64,000 nucleotides of DNA, from NCBI GenBank assembly GCA_034003625.1, contig JAVEYG010000002.1:173080-237079 (forward strand), given 5' to 3'. Positions 15,940-23,518 of the stretch are shown one piece after another. Each line of letters starts with the position of its first letter. Within the stretch, counting starts at the first letter, position 1. The translations under genes and the position numbers were made by a program. The notes under the pieces were generated by a model. That model made no database searches. It saw only the letters and a list, made by a program, of their open reading frames with translations, and was not told the DNA's origin. The stretch is from GWE2-42-39 sp034003625 (GTDB taxonomy: Bacteria > Bacteroidota > Bacteroidia > Bacteroidales > Prolixibacteraceae).

Positions 15940-16695
15940 ATGATGGAATGGTATATGATATTGGCGCTGGTCGGAGTGGGAATTATCTCAGGTTTTATGA
16001 ATATTGTTGGTGGGGGCGGTTCTTTTCTTACCCTGCCTATGCTGATGTTTCTGAGCCTGCCTGCCAATGTGGCCAACGGGACCAACCGGGTAGCTATCTT
16101 GTTTAACAGCCTCGTTGCGGTAAACGTTTTCAAAAAAAACAAGGTTCTTGATCTGAAAACCGATTACCGGCTGGCCATTCCGGCTGTTATCGGAGCTGTG
16201 CTGGGTGCTGTATGGGCAGTTGAAATTAACGAAGCCATTCTCGAAAAAATAATTGCCGTTTTGATGGCTTTCATGCTTCTGCTGGTTATCCTGAAACCTG
16301 AAGTATGGGTGAAAGGTAAGGCCGGGACCATCACAGCCAGGCCATCTGTATGGCAGTATTTTATCTTTTTCCTGATCGGCTTCTATGGCGGGTTTATCCA
16401 GATGGGGGTTGGCTTTATGCTGATAGCCGGTTTGGTTATTGGTTGTGGCTACGATCTGGTAAAAACCAACGCGGTAAAAATTTTTATCACTTTTCTGTTC
16501 ACTGTTTTTGCCCTTTCTGTTTTTATCTGGAACGGACAGGTCGATTTCACCAGCGGTCTGATCCTGGCATTAGGAAATATGACAGGAGGCTGGTTAGGAG
16601 CTAAATTTACCATCAAAGGCGGCGCCAAATATGTCCGTTATACACTGATTGTTATTATGATAGTGGTAACCGCAAAAATGTTTGGATTATTCTGA
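15940..16695 (+). CDS. TauE/SafE family anion exporter-like permease
   Basis: The 251-residue protein has about eight membrane spans and the TauE/SafE (formerly DUF81) signatures: GFMNIVGGGGSFLTLPML in the first half and the repeat GFYGGFIQMGVGFMLIAGL in the second. Family members move sulfite, sulfoacetate or other organosulfonates and anions across the inner membrane. The substrate here is unknown. An AAAGGA-like site precedes the start, which is ATGATG, so initiation at 15943 is also possible. It lies 10 bases after the ABC ATPase and may be cotranscribed with it. Confidence 0.88.
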   Translation: MMEWYMILALVGVGIISGFMNIVGGGGSFLTLPMLMFLSLPANVANGTNRVAILFNSLVAVNVFKKNKVLDLKTDYRLAIPAVIGAVLGAVWAVEINEAILEKIIAVLMAFMLLLVILKPEVWVKGKAGTITARPSVWQYFIFFLIGFYGGFIQMGVGFMLIAGLVIGCGYDLVKTNAVKIFITFLFTVFALSVFIWNGQVDFTSGLILALGNMTGGWLGAKFTIKGGAKYVRYTLIVIMIVVTAKMFGLF

Positions 16696-16704
16696 GACCG
16701 GATC

Positions 16705-17868
16705 TTATTGCGTTGGCTTATTTTGCTGCTCTTTTTCATTTTCCGTGTGTGGCGGTTCTGTCAATTCAATGAATTTGCCTGCAATCTTAAATACCAGGAG
16801 ATTTTCATTTTCATCGCCCTGATTGCATACCACTGCAACAACCAAATCCATTTTTGGATAGGCAATAACTGCAGCGCTGCCTCCTTTTGTTGATCCGGAA
16901 GCCATGTACAATTCGTGTCCGCGGTTGTCCTTTCCGACATACAGTCCAAGGCCTGAATCTAACTGTATCCCGTTTGTAAGGGTCATCGGATTGATGATCT
17001 TTTTTACAACTTCTTCTTTCAACAGGGTCGGGTGAAGGAACTCATTCATCAGTGCGGCCATGTCGACTGCTGACGATAAAAGTCCGATTGATGCTGCCCG
17101 GTGACGGTTGTCCACTGTGGTTGCCCTGACTGTTTTTGCAATCAGGTTCCGCTCATAGCACTGGCTACGGTTTTCAATAACTGCAATTGGATGATCGGCT
17201 TCAGTTGTTTCAAGTTTCAGGGTATCGACAAGTTTTTCTTTCAGTACCTGGTGAAAAAACTTCCCGGTTTTCCGTTCGATAGCGGCACCAATTAAATCGT
17301 ATCCATAGTCTGTTTCATAGAAGTAACTGCCTGGCTGAAACAATAGTGAATCTTCAATAAAAACAGAAATGCCTTTTCGCATGGTCTGGTATCCCTGGTT
17401 GGTTGATTCATTGAATGAAGGGGGGCGGAGGCCGGATGAATGGGAAGCCAGATGGTAGAAGGTGATTGAATCTTTATCTGCCGGAAGTTCCGGATAATAC
17501 TGACGAACGGGTGTTTTAAGATCAAATTCCCCGTCTGCAACCATTTGGGCAAGCAATGTTCCGGTAAATAATTTTGAAACTCCCCCTATCCTGAATTTTG
17601 TGTCGGGACGTACGGGTACGTTCAGTTCTTTGTTGGCATACCCCATGCCTTCTGACCAGACCAATTCGTTGTGGTGATAAACTGCGAGGGCCAGCCCCTG
17701 AATATCAGATGAAAACATTTGAAAACCAATCTCTTTCCGGCTCTCTATGATAAGTTTCTTATATTTGGACGACCGGATGACTTTATATTTACCGGATGAT
17801 TGCTTTTCGCATGAAATATTTGTCCACAGAAAAGAGAATGATAAAATGATCCACAAATACTTTTTCAT
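16705..17868 (-). CDS. Beta-lactamase/serine-hydrolase fold lipoprotein lacking the catalytic serine
   Basis: The 387-residue protein has a lipoprotein-like start (YLWIILSFSFLWTNISC). The fold is class C beta-lactamase/LACTB: LALAVYHHNELVWSEGMGYA, then DTKFRIGGVSK, then FYHLASHSSGLRP and a C-terminal ASGSTKGGSAAV strand. In active members the third element is ...GSVSK with the nucleophile in SxxK. Here codon GGA gives Gly96 in that place while Lys99 is kept. The YxN motif also looks altered (ETDYGYDLIG) and the HxG motif reads ASG. It may be a catalytically dead binding or regulatory protein, or a decayed gene, although the frame is intact. It lies downstream of dapA on the same strand and converges with the TauE gene. 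Confidence 0.8.
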   Translation of the reverse strand: MKKYLWIILSFSFLWTNISCEKQSSGKYKVIRSSKYKKLIIESRKEIGFQMFSSDIQGLALAVYHHNELVWSEGMGYANKELNVPVRPDTKFRIGGVSKLFTGTLLAQMVADGEFDLKTPVRQYYPELPADKDSITFYHLASHSSGLRPPSFNESTNQGYQTMRKGISVFIEDSLLFQPGSYFYETDYGYDLIGAAIERKTGKFFHQVLKEKLVDTLKLETTEADHPIAVIENRSQCYERNLIAKTVRATTVDNRHRAASIGLLSSAVDMAALMNEFLHPTLLKEEVVKKIINPMTLTNGIQLDSGLGLYVGKDNRGHELYMASGSTKGGSAAVIAYPKMDLVVAVVCNQGDENENLLVFKIAGKFIELTEPPHTENEKEQQNKPTQ

Positions 17869-17934
17869 GTGCTTTAGAATTAGTGCTTAAACTTAGCTGT
17901 CGAAGATAATGGATTTCTAATCCTTCTGACAGTA

Positions 17935-18822
17935 TTAATTCTCTATTTTACGGAAAGCCTCCTCAATCATTTTGTAGGTTTCGATACCGACCGGCCATAA
18001 CGGAAGGCGCACTGTGTTTTTTGCTTTGCCCATGATTTCCATCAGCGCTTTTACCCCGCCAGGGTTTCCTTCCCTGAAAATCAGCCTGAAGAGGTCGAGC
18101 AATTGGTAATGAACCTGCTGCGCTTCGGTCATGCGGTGTTCGTTTGCAAGATGTACCAATTGGGACAGTTTCCCCGGAAGGGCATTGGCGATGACCGAAA
18201 TCACCCCTATACCTCCGACTGCAATAATGGGCAAGGCAAGCATATCGTCGCCCGAAATGACTTTGAACCATCCGGGGGCATTGGCAGCCATGAACGAACA
18301 GTGGGCCAAATCGCCCGATGCTTCTTTAACTCCTGCAACCTTTTCCGACGAACAGGCAATGCGGAGAGCGGTCGGATATTCTAAATGTGTCCCTGTACGT
18401 GAAGGTACGTTATACAAAATGACCGGCACAGGCGAAGCGTTAATGATTTCCTGATAAAACCGGAATAATCCTTCCTGTGTTGGTTTATTGTAATAAGGCG
18501 TTACCGACAATATTCCGTCGACGCCTGTAAAATCGAAATTCTGCATGGTCTTCACGATCTTTGCCGGGTCGTTGCCGCCCATACCGACCACAACGGGCAA
18601 ACGTCCGTTATTTTTGAGGATAACACATTTTACCACATCTTTTTGTTCGTCAGGGGAAAGGGTAGGGGTTTCTGCCGTCGTTCCAAGGGCTACCAGGTAG
18701 TCCATTCCTCCGCTGATCTGGTCTTCAACCATATTTTCAAGGGTGCCGAAATCAATGCTTTTATCCTCGTTAAACGGGGTGACGAGGGCAACGCCTGCAC
18801 CTTTAAACCGATGTGTGATCAT
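17935..18822 (-). CDS. dapA: 4-hydroxy-tetrahydrodipicolinate synthase
   Basis: The 295-residue TIM-barrel enzyme condenses pyruvate with aspartate semialdehyde in the lysine/meso-diaminopimelate pathway. Lys166 in VAGVKEASGD forms the Schiff base, Tyr137 in ILYNVPSRTG is the proton relay, and GTTAETPTL matches the substrate loop (usually GTTGESPT). Length is normal. It overlaps the upstream DUF6913-like gene by 4 bases and is cotranscribed with it. Supply of diaminopimelate fits the nearby cell-wall genes, although the dapA/ligA neighbourhood is common in this phylum. Confidence 0.96.
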   Translation of the reverse strand: MITHRFKGAGVALVTPFNEDKSIDFGTLENMVEDQISGGMDYLVALGTTAETPTLSPDEQKDVVKCVILKNNGRLPVVVGMGGNDPAKIVKTMQNFDFTGVDGILSVTPYYNKPTQEGLFRFYQEIINASPVPVILYNVPSRTGTHLEYPTALRIACSSEKVAGVKEASGDLAHCSFMAANAPGWFKVISGDDMLALPIIAVGGIGVISVIANALPGKLSQLVHLANEHRMTEAQQVHYQLLDLFRLIFREGNPGGVKALMEIMGKAKNTVRLPLWPVGIETYKMIEEAFRKIEN

Positions 18823-19337
18823 TCTTCCTTTTTATTAATCTGGTTTAAGTAGTTTATTATCTGCTGGGCCAAATATACCGGTTCAGGCTTGTTGCGGACG
18901 TCGATGTTCAGGTCGTAGGGATTGTACTCCCCGGTTCCGAACCCTACCTTGAATAAAGCCTCCGATAAACTGACCATTGCCTGCAGTGGAAATTTCTTTT
19001 TTATCGTCAGGTCGATCAGGATATCCGGTTTTTGCTGAAGGAATCCTGCTGCCGGTCCTTCTTTCGGAAAACCTATCCAGTTCAGCTGTTTTTTGCAAAA
19101 ACTATTTATATCATCTGTGCTTGCTTTCTTCTCAGAATTAAAGTACAAGGATACAAAAGTTACGTTTTTTTTTGTTTGTAAATGTTGCTGAACGATCCTG
19201 AAAGCATCGTTTTCGTCAAAACTCCAAAGAACCGCAACCGTTTTGGCGGTGTCGAAATTATGAACTTGTACTTTTCTGCTTAGCTTGCCTGCTTTGCGGT
19301 TAAGAACCCAGTGGGACAGTTTTAATTGTAACTTCAT
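18819..19337 (-). CDS. DUF6913-like conserved protein
   Basis: The protein has 172 residues from the ATG at 19337. The frame is open to a TTG at 19349, but that codon lies inside a promoter-like box. It is a small Bacteroidota-specific alpha/beta protein (TVAVLWSFDENDAF, VTFVSLYFNSEKK, DILIDLTIKKKFPLQAMVSL, VGFGTGEYNPYDLNIDV) of unknown function, usually found between ligA and dapA, as here. It overlaps dapA by 4 bases. No signal peptide or membrane span is seen. Confidence 0.8.
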   Translation of the reverse strand: MKLQLKLSHWVLNRKAGKLSRKVQVHNFDTAKTVAVLWSFDENDAFRIVQQHLQTKKNVTFVSLYFNSEKKASTDDINSFCKKQLNWIGFPKEGPAAGFLQQKPDILIDLTIKKKFPLQAMVSLSEALFKVGFGTGEYNPYDLNIDVRNKPEPVYLAQQIINYLNQINKKEE

Positions 19338-19346
19338 AATTTTTGG

Positions 19347-19354
19347 CAAAAATA
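19347..19354 (-). promoter_or_regulatory. TATTTTTG -7 box for the DUF6913-dapA unit
   Basis: Read on the minus strand, TATTTTTG ends 9 bases before the ATG at 19337, which would leave a 5' leader of only about 4 bases. It supports the ATG over the TTG start. Confidence 0.45.
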
Positions 19355-19451
19355 AAAATTTGTTTTTTCCGGCGGCTGATAAAGCTCAAAAAGTTTCAAA
19401 ATATAAGTAAAAGTTTCAAAATTTGTTAAAATTATAAGTAAAAGGAGGATG

Positions 19452-21458
19452 TTATTTTAACATCTTCAGAAAATCGTCTTCTGAAATGATCGGAATTTCC
19501 AGTTTCCGGGCTTTTTCCAATTTGCTTGGTCCGATGTTGTTCCCGGCAAGCAGATAACTGGTATTTTTTGAAATGGAACTAACATTTTTTCCCCCGTTTT
19601 GCTCGATCATTTTTTTCAGTTCATCACGTGAAAAATTTTCGAATGTGCCTGAAATGATGATTGATAAGCCGTTTAGTTTTTCAGAACGGTTTTGCAGGCT
19701 GGTTTCATCAAGTGAAAACTGTAACCCATGATTTTTTAATCGTTCAATCAGTTGCAGGCTTTTTTCATTCCTGAAGAAATTGTACACGCTTTCTGCGATT
19801 TTTCCGCCGATTTCATCAATACCGGTTAGTTCGTCCATATTGGCCAACCGGATATTTTCGATATGAATGAGCTTATTGGCCAGTATTTTGGCGACGGTTT
19901 CTCCAACAAATCGTATTCCCAGTGCAAAGAGCACCCGTTCAAAAGGTACATTCTTCGATTCTTCCAGACTTTTCAGGATACGTTCGGCCGATTTGTCGCC
20001 CAACCGTTCCAACTGGCTGATGTCTTCTTTTTTCAGTTCATAAATATCGGCTGCATCATGGATCATTCCCCGGCTGTAAAAAAGGTCGATGGTTTCTTCT
20101 CCCAGTCCGTCAATATTCATGGCCTTGCGGCTGATAAAATGTTCTATCCTGCCTTTTATTTGTGGTGGACAGCCTGTGTCGTTCGGACAGTAGAACGCAG
20201 CTTCACCTTCGTTGCGTACCAGGGGGGTACCGCATTCCGGACAGTTTTTAATGAACTGAACGGTTTGCGCCATGGGATGCCGGCTGCCGGTATCGACCCC
20301 CACTATTTTGGGGATTATTTCGCCGCCTTTTTCCACAAACACTGTGTCGCTGATGTGCAAGCCAAGGCTTTTAATAATGTCGGCATTGTGGAGCGAAGCC
20401 CGTTTTACAATGGTACCGGCCAGTAAAACGGGTTCGAGGTTGGCTACCGGGGTAACTGCCCCGGTGCGCCCGACCTGATAACTGACCGATTGTAAAATGG
20501 TGGAAACCTGTTCGGCTTTAAATTTATAGGCAATGGCCCAGCGTGGCGACTTGGCAGTAAAACCGAGGTATTGTTGTAACCGGATGGAATTTACCTTGAC
20601 GACCACACCGTCGGTTGCAACCGGCAACCCGTGCCTTTTTTCGTCCCATTCGCGGCAAAAGGCAATCACTTCATCAATATTGGCGCATTTGCGGCTGTGT
20701 TCCGAGATTTTGCAACCCCAGCGGGCTGCTGCCTGCAGGTTCTCAAAATGTCCGTCGGAAGGCAAGTCCTCACCGAGCAGGTAGTACAGGAAAGCATCAA
20801 GTTTTCGTTTTGAAACAATCGATGAATTCTGCATTTTAAGGGTTCCTGAAGCTGCATTCCGGGGATTGGCAAACAGCGGTTCCCCTTCTTTTTCCCGTTC
20901 GGCATTTAACTGATCGAACACGGCAAAAGGCAGAAGTACTTCACCGCGTATTTCAATTTCTTCGGGGATATTCCCTCCTTTCAGTTTCAGCGGGATGCTG
21001 CGTATGGTCCTTACATTGGCTGTTACATCGTCGCCGCGGATTCCGTCGCCACGGGTGATAGCCTGCTGCAATTCTCCGTTTTTATACCGGAGGCTGATGG
21101 ATGTTCCGTCGAACTTCAGTTCGCACACATATTCAAATGGCTGATCAGTGAGCTTGCGGATACGCTGATCGAAATCACGCAGTTCACCTTCCGAATAGGC
21201 ATTGGAAAGCGACAACATGGGATAACGGTGCTCTGTTTGCTGAAATTCCCTGTTCAAGTCGCTTCCGACCCGTTGCGTGGGAGAATTGACATCGAAAAAT
21301 TCGGGATTTTCCGCTTCCAGATTTTCCAGTTCTTTCATTTTCATGTCGAACCCGTAATCGCTGATCTCGGGCTGTGAAAGCACATAATACAGATAGTTAT
21401 GATGTTCGAGTTCTTCCCGGAGGGCCTGTATTTTTTGTTTGATTTCCGTCTTTTCCAT
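19452..21458 (-). CDS. ligA: NAD-dependent DNA ligase
   Basis: The 668-residue protein seals nicks during replication and repair using NAD. The order is an N-terminal Ia domain (HNYLYYVLSQPEISDYGFD), an adenylation domain with the active-site Lys in CELKFDGTSISL, an OB fold, a Cys4 zinc finger (CPECGTPL ... CPNDTGCPP), helix-hairpin-helix repeats (ELTGIDEIGGKIAESV) and a C-terminal BRCT domain (LSIIISGTFENFSRDEL). The frame opens earlier at a TTG (21494), but the ATG at 21458 gives the usual length and start (MEKTEIKQKI), preceded by AAAGGA. Confidence 0.97.
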   Translation of the reverse strand: MEKTEIKQKIQALREELEHHNYLYYVLSQPEISDYGFDMKMKELENLEAENPEFFDVNSPTQRVGSDLNREFQQTEHRYPMLSLSNAYSEGELRDFDQRIRKLTDQPFEYVCELKFDGTSISLRYKNGELQQAITRGDGIRGDDVTANVRTIRSIPLKLKGGNIPEEIEIRGEVLLPFAVFDQLNAEREKEGEPLFANPRNAASGTLKMQNSSIVSKRKLDAFLYYLLGEDLPSDGHFENLQAAARWGCKISEHSRKCANIDEVIAFCREWDEKRHGLPVATDGVVVKVNSIRLQQYLGFTAKSPRWAIAYKFKAEQVSTILQSVSYQVGRTGAVTPVANLEPVLLAGTIVKRASLHNADIIKSLGLHISDTVFVEKGGEIIPKIVGVDTGSRHPMAQTVQFIKNCPECGTPLVRNEGEAAFYCPNDTGCPPQIKGRIEHFISRKAMNIDGLGEETIDLFYSRGMIHDAADIYELKKEDISQLERLGDKSAERILKSLEESKNVPFERVLFALGIRFVGETVAKILANKLIHIENIRLANMDELTGIDEIGGKIAESVYNFFRNEKSLQLIERLKNHGLQFSLDETSLQNRSEKLNGLSIIISGTFENFSRDELKKMIEQNGGKNVSSISKNTSYLLAGNNIGPSKLEKARKLEIPIISEDDFLKMLK

Positions 21459-21627
21459 TGTGCTGAAATTTCCTTTAAAAATAGGAAATTCCAATATTCA
21501 ATTCATTGTATGGGCAAAATTGTACATTAAACAGGAAGGGTTGCTGTTAACTGCGATAGTCGAAGACGTGCCCGCCGATACAATTTAATCAATTTTCTAC
21601 AAGAGTGTGGAACCCCGTTCGATAAAA

Positions 21628-21670
21628 ACAAAAGGCAGTTTAATTTGTATTACAAATTTCTGCCTTTTGT
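21628..21670. terminator. Long bidirectional hairpin between murQ and ligA
   Basis: ACAAAAGGCAG (21628-21638) pairs with CTGCCTTTTGT (21660-21670), and an inner AATTTGT/ACAAATT stem extends it. It lies between murQ and ligA, both leftward, and should end the kinase-murQ transcript, leaving ligA on a separate promoter. Confidence 0.7.
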
Positions 21671-21717
21671 TCATGGGAAACACTTCAGGTTGTTGTGGAG
21701 ATATTTTCAGGATAAAA

Positions 21718-22521
21718 TTATTTGTTGAAATTATTCAGCACTGCCCTGACGGAACCGTGCAGCAATAATAGCCGTTTTGCTTCGTCTTTGCGGATGCCCA
21801 GTTCGTCAACAATCATTTTAGCCCCCCGTTCAACTAATTTTTTATTGGTCAGTTGCATGTCTACCATGCGGTTACCTTTAACTCTTCCCAGTTTAATCAT
21901 CAGCGAAGTGGTGATCATGTTCAGTACCATTTTTTGGGCTGTGCCGGCTTTCATTCGGGTGCTTCCGGTCACAAATTCGGGCCCGACAATGGGTTCAATG
22001 GCGATTTCCACTTCTTTTGAAATAGGGGAGTCGGGGTTACAGGTGATGCAGGCTGTGAGCAGCCCGTGTTTTCGCGCATCGCGTACCCCGCCGATCACGT
22101 AAGGTGTTCCGCCTGAGGCCGCAATGCCTACCACGGTGTCTTTGCTATTGATGTTGAACTTTTGCAAGTCTTCCCAACCGGCGCCCAGGTTATCTTCGGC
22201 GGCTTCCACCGCTTTGCGGATGGCAGTGTCGCCTCCGGCAATCAGGCCGATCACGACGCCCTCGGGCATCCCATAGGTGGGCGGTACTTCCGAGGCATCC
22301 AGTATGCCCATCCGTCCACTGGTACCTGCGCCTAAGTAAAACAAACGTCCCCCCGACATGATTCGTTGGACCAATAAGCCGACTAAGCGTTCAATTTTCG
22401 GAATTTCTTTATTTACTGCGACATGTACCTTGCTGTCTTCCCTGTTGATACCTTCTAATATTTCCTGTATCGACATCTTCTCTAAATCATTGTATAAAGA
22501 AGGTAATTCTGTGATTTTCAT
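21718..22521 (-). CDS. murQ: N-acetylmuramic acid 6-phosphate etherase
   Basis: The 267-residue SIS-domain enzyme splits D-lactate from MurNAc-6-phosphate to give GlcNAc-6-phosphate, a step of peptidoglycan recycling. The phosphosugar-binding stretch LGAGTSGRMGILDASEVPP and the catalytic-region AAEDNLGAGW are clear, and FVTGSTRMKAGTAQK completes the pattern. Length is normal for the Bacteroidota form. It lies 24 bases downstream of the sugar kinase, which should supply its phosphorylated substrate, and diverges from the cell-wall block at 23.5 kb. Confidence 0.96.
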   Translation of the reverse strand: MKITELPSLYNDLEKMSIQEILEGINREDSKVHVAVNKEIPKIERLVGLLVQRIMSGGRLFYLGAGTSGRMGILDASEVPPTYGMPEGVVIGLIAGGDTAIRKAVEAAEDNLGAGWEDLQKFNINSKDTVVGIAASGGTPYVIGGVRDARKHGLLTACITCNPDSPISKEVEIAIEPIVGPEFVTGSTRMKAGTAQKMVLNMITTSLMIKLGRVKGNRMVDMQLTNKKLVERGAKMIVDELGIRKDEAKRLLLLHGSVRAVLNNFNK

Positions 22522-22545
22522 TTTCTGTGATTTCTGATTATTGTT

Positions 22546-23385
22546 TTATTTTATCACGTGATATTGCATCAGTCCATCAATGGGTTTGTGAAGGATTTTT
22601 CCAATGCGGATGTGTTTTTCCCTGGCAACTTCTTCTAAATTTTTCCGGTAATGAAAAGCAATGGAGCCGGCAAAGTTTACAGGTAGGTGCAGAAATCCTT
22701 CATATCGTTCTACATTTTTCTCGATAAATGCTTCAAGTCCGTGTTGTATAAGATTTTTGAAATAAGGATGCCCGATATTTTTCAGTATGAATTTAGAAAA
22801 TCCGGCCAGGTACCTGCTGGGGTATTCACCTCTGTACACTGCAGCCAGAACGGTAGGCATTTCTAATTTCAGTTCGTTTTCGATGAGCGGATAAAGGTCT
22901 TGCGGTACCTCCCGTTTGAAGTAATTGTTCAGAAAAGTTTTTCCCAGATAGGCCCCACTTCCTTCGTCGCCCAGAATAAACCCAAGACTGGGTACTTTTT
23001 CCGTGATTTTTGTCCCGTCGTATTTACATGAATTAGAACCGGTACCGAGAATGCAGGCAATTCCTTCCTTCCTTCCCAGAAGGGCGCGGGCCGCGCCGAG
23101 CATGTCATCCTCAACAGCAATCTCAGCCAATGGAAAGATATTTTTCAACGCATGAATAACAATGCGGTCGCTCTCGTTTTTGATACATCCGGCCCCGTAG
23201 AAATACACATTACGGACTGATTTTTTTGTTTCCTCCCGAAAAAACGGGGAAAGTTTTTGGAGAATTTCGTCCTGTTTTTGAAAATAGGGATTAATTCCCG
23301 GAGTTTCGATGGTTCCTGTGAGCTGGTTTTCGTTTATTAACAACCAGTCGGTTTTGGAAGAGCCGCTGTCTGCAATTAATATCAT
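22546..23385 (-). CDS. BadF/BcrA-type amino-sugar kinase (GlcNAc/MurNAc kinase-like)
   Basis: The 279-residue ASKHA-fold kinase begins with the phosphate-1 loop ILIADSGSSKTDW. The adenosine/phosphate regions ACILGTGSNSCKYDGTKI and LGFILGDEGSGAYLGK mark it as a BadF/BadG/N-acetylglucosamine kinase family member. In an operon with murQ it most probably phosphorylates MurNAc at C6, as MurK does in Bacteroidota muropeptide recycling. GlcNAc is an alternative substrate. A minus-strand TATATTTG box lies 45 bases upstream. Confidence 0.88.
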   Translation of the reverse strand: MILIADSGSSKTDWLLINENQLTGTIETPGINPYFQKQDEILQKLSPFFREETKKSVRNVYFYGAGCIKNESDRIVIHALKNIFPLAEIAVEDDMLGAARALLGRKEGIACILGTGSNSCKYDGTKITEKVPSLGFILGDEGSGAYLGKTFLNNYFKREVPQDLYPLIENELKLEMPTVLAAVYRGEYPSRYLAGFSKFILKNIGHPYFKNLIQHGLEAFIEKNVERYEGFLHLPVNFAGSIAFHYRKNLEEVAREKHIRIGKILHKPIDGLMQYHVIK

Positions 23386-23429
23386 CCGTTGAGTTTAAAA
23401 ATAAGCCCGCCAATAAAAAACTGGCTTTG

Positions 23430-23437
23430 CAAATATA
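23430..23437 (-). promoter_or_regulatory. TATATTTG -7 box for the kinase-murQ operon
   Basis: On the minus strand TATATTTG lies 45 bases before the kinase start, in the 133-base divergent gap shared with the amidase gene. Confidence 0.45.
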
Positions 23438-23478
23438 AGGTTTTTTTGTTATTTATAATATGTATTACAAATATTAAT

Positions 23479-23486
23479 TATCTTTG
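23479..23486 (+). promoter_or_regulatory. TATCTTTG -7 box for the amidase-led cell-wall unit
   Basis: TATCTTTG points rightward and predicts transcription from about 23492. That is the position of a possible GTG start, so the downstream ATG at 23519 with a 27-base leader is the better translation start. Confidence 0.5.
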
Positions 23487-23518
23487 TTCGCGTGAATAAA
23501 AAAAATCTTTTCAAACCG

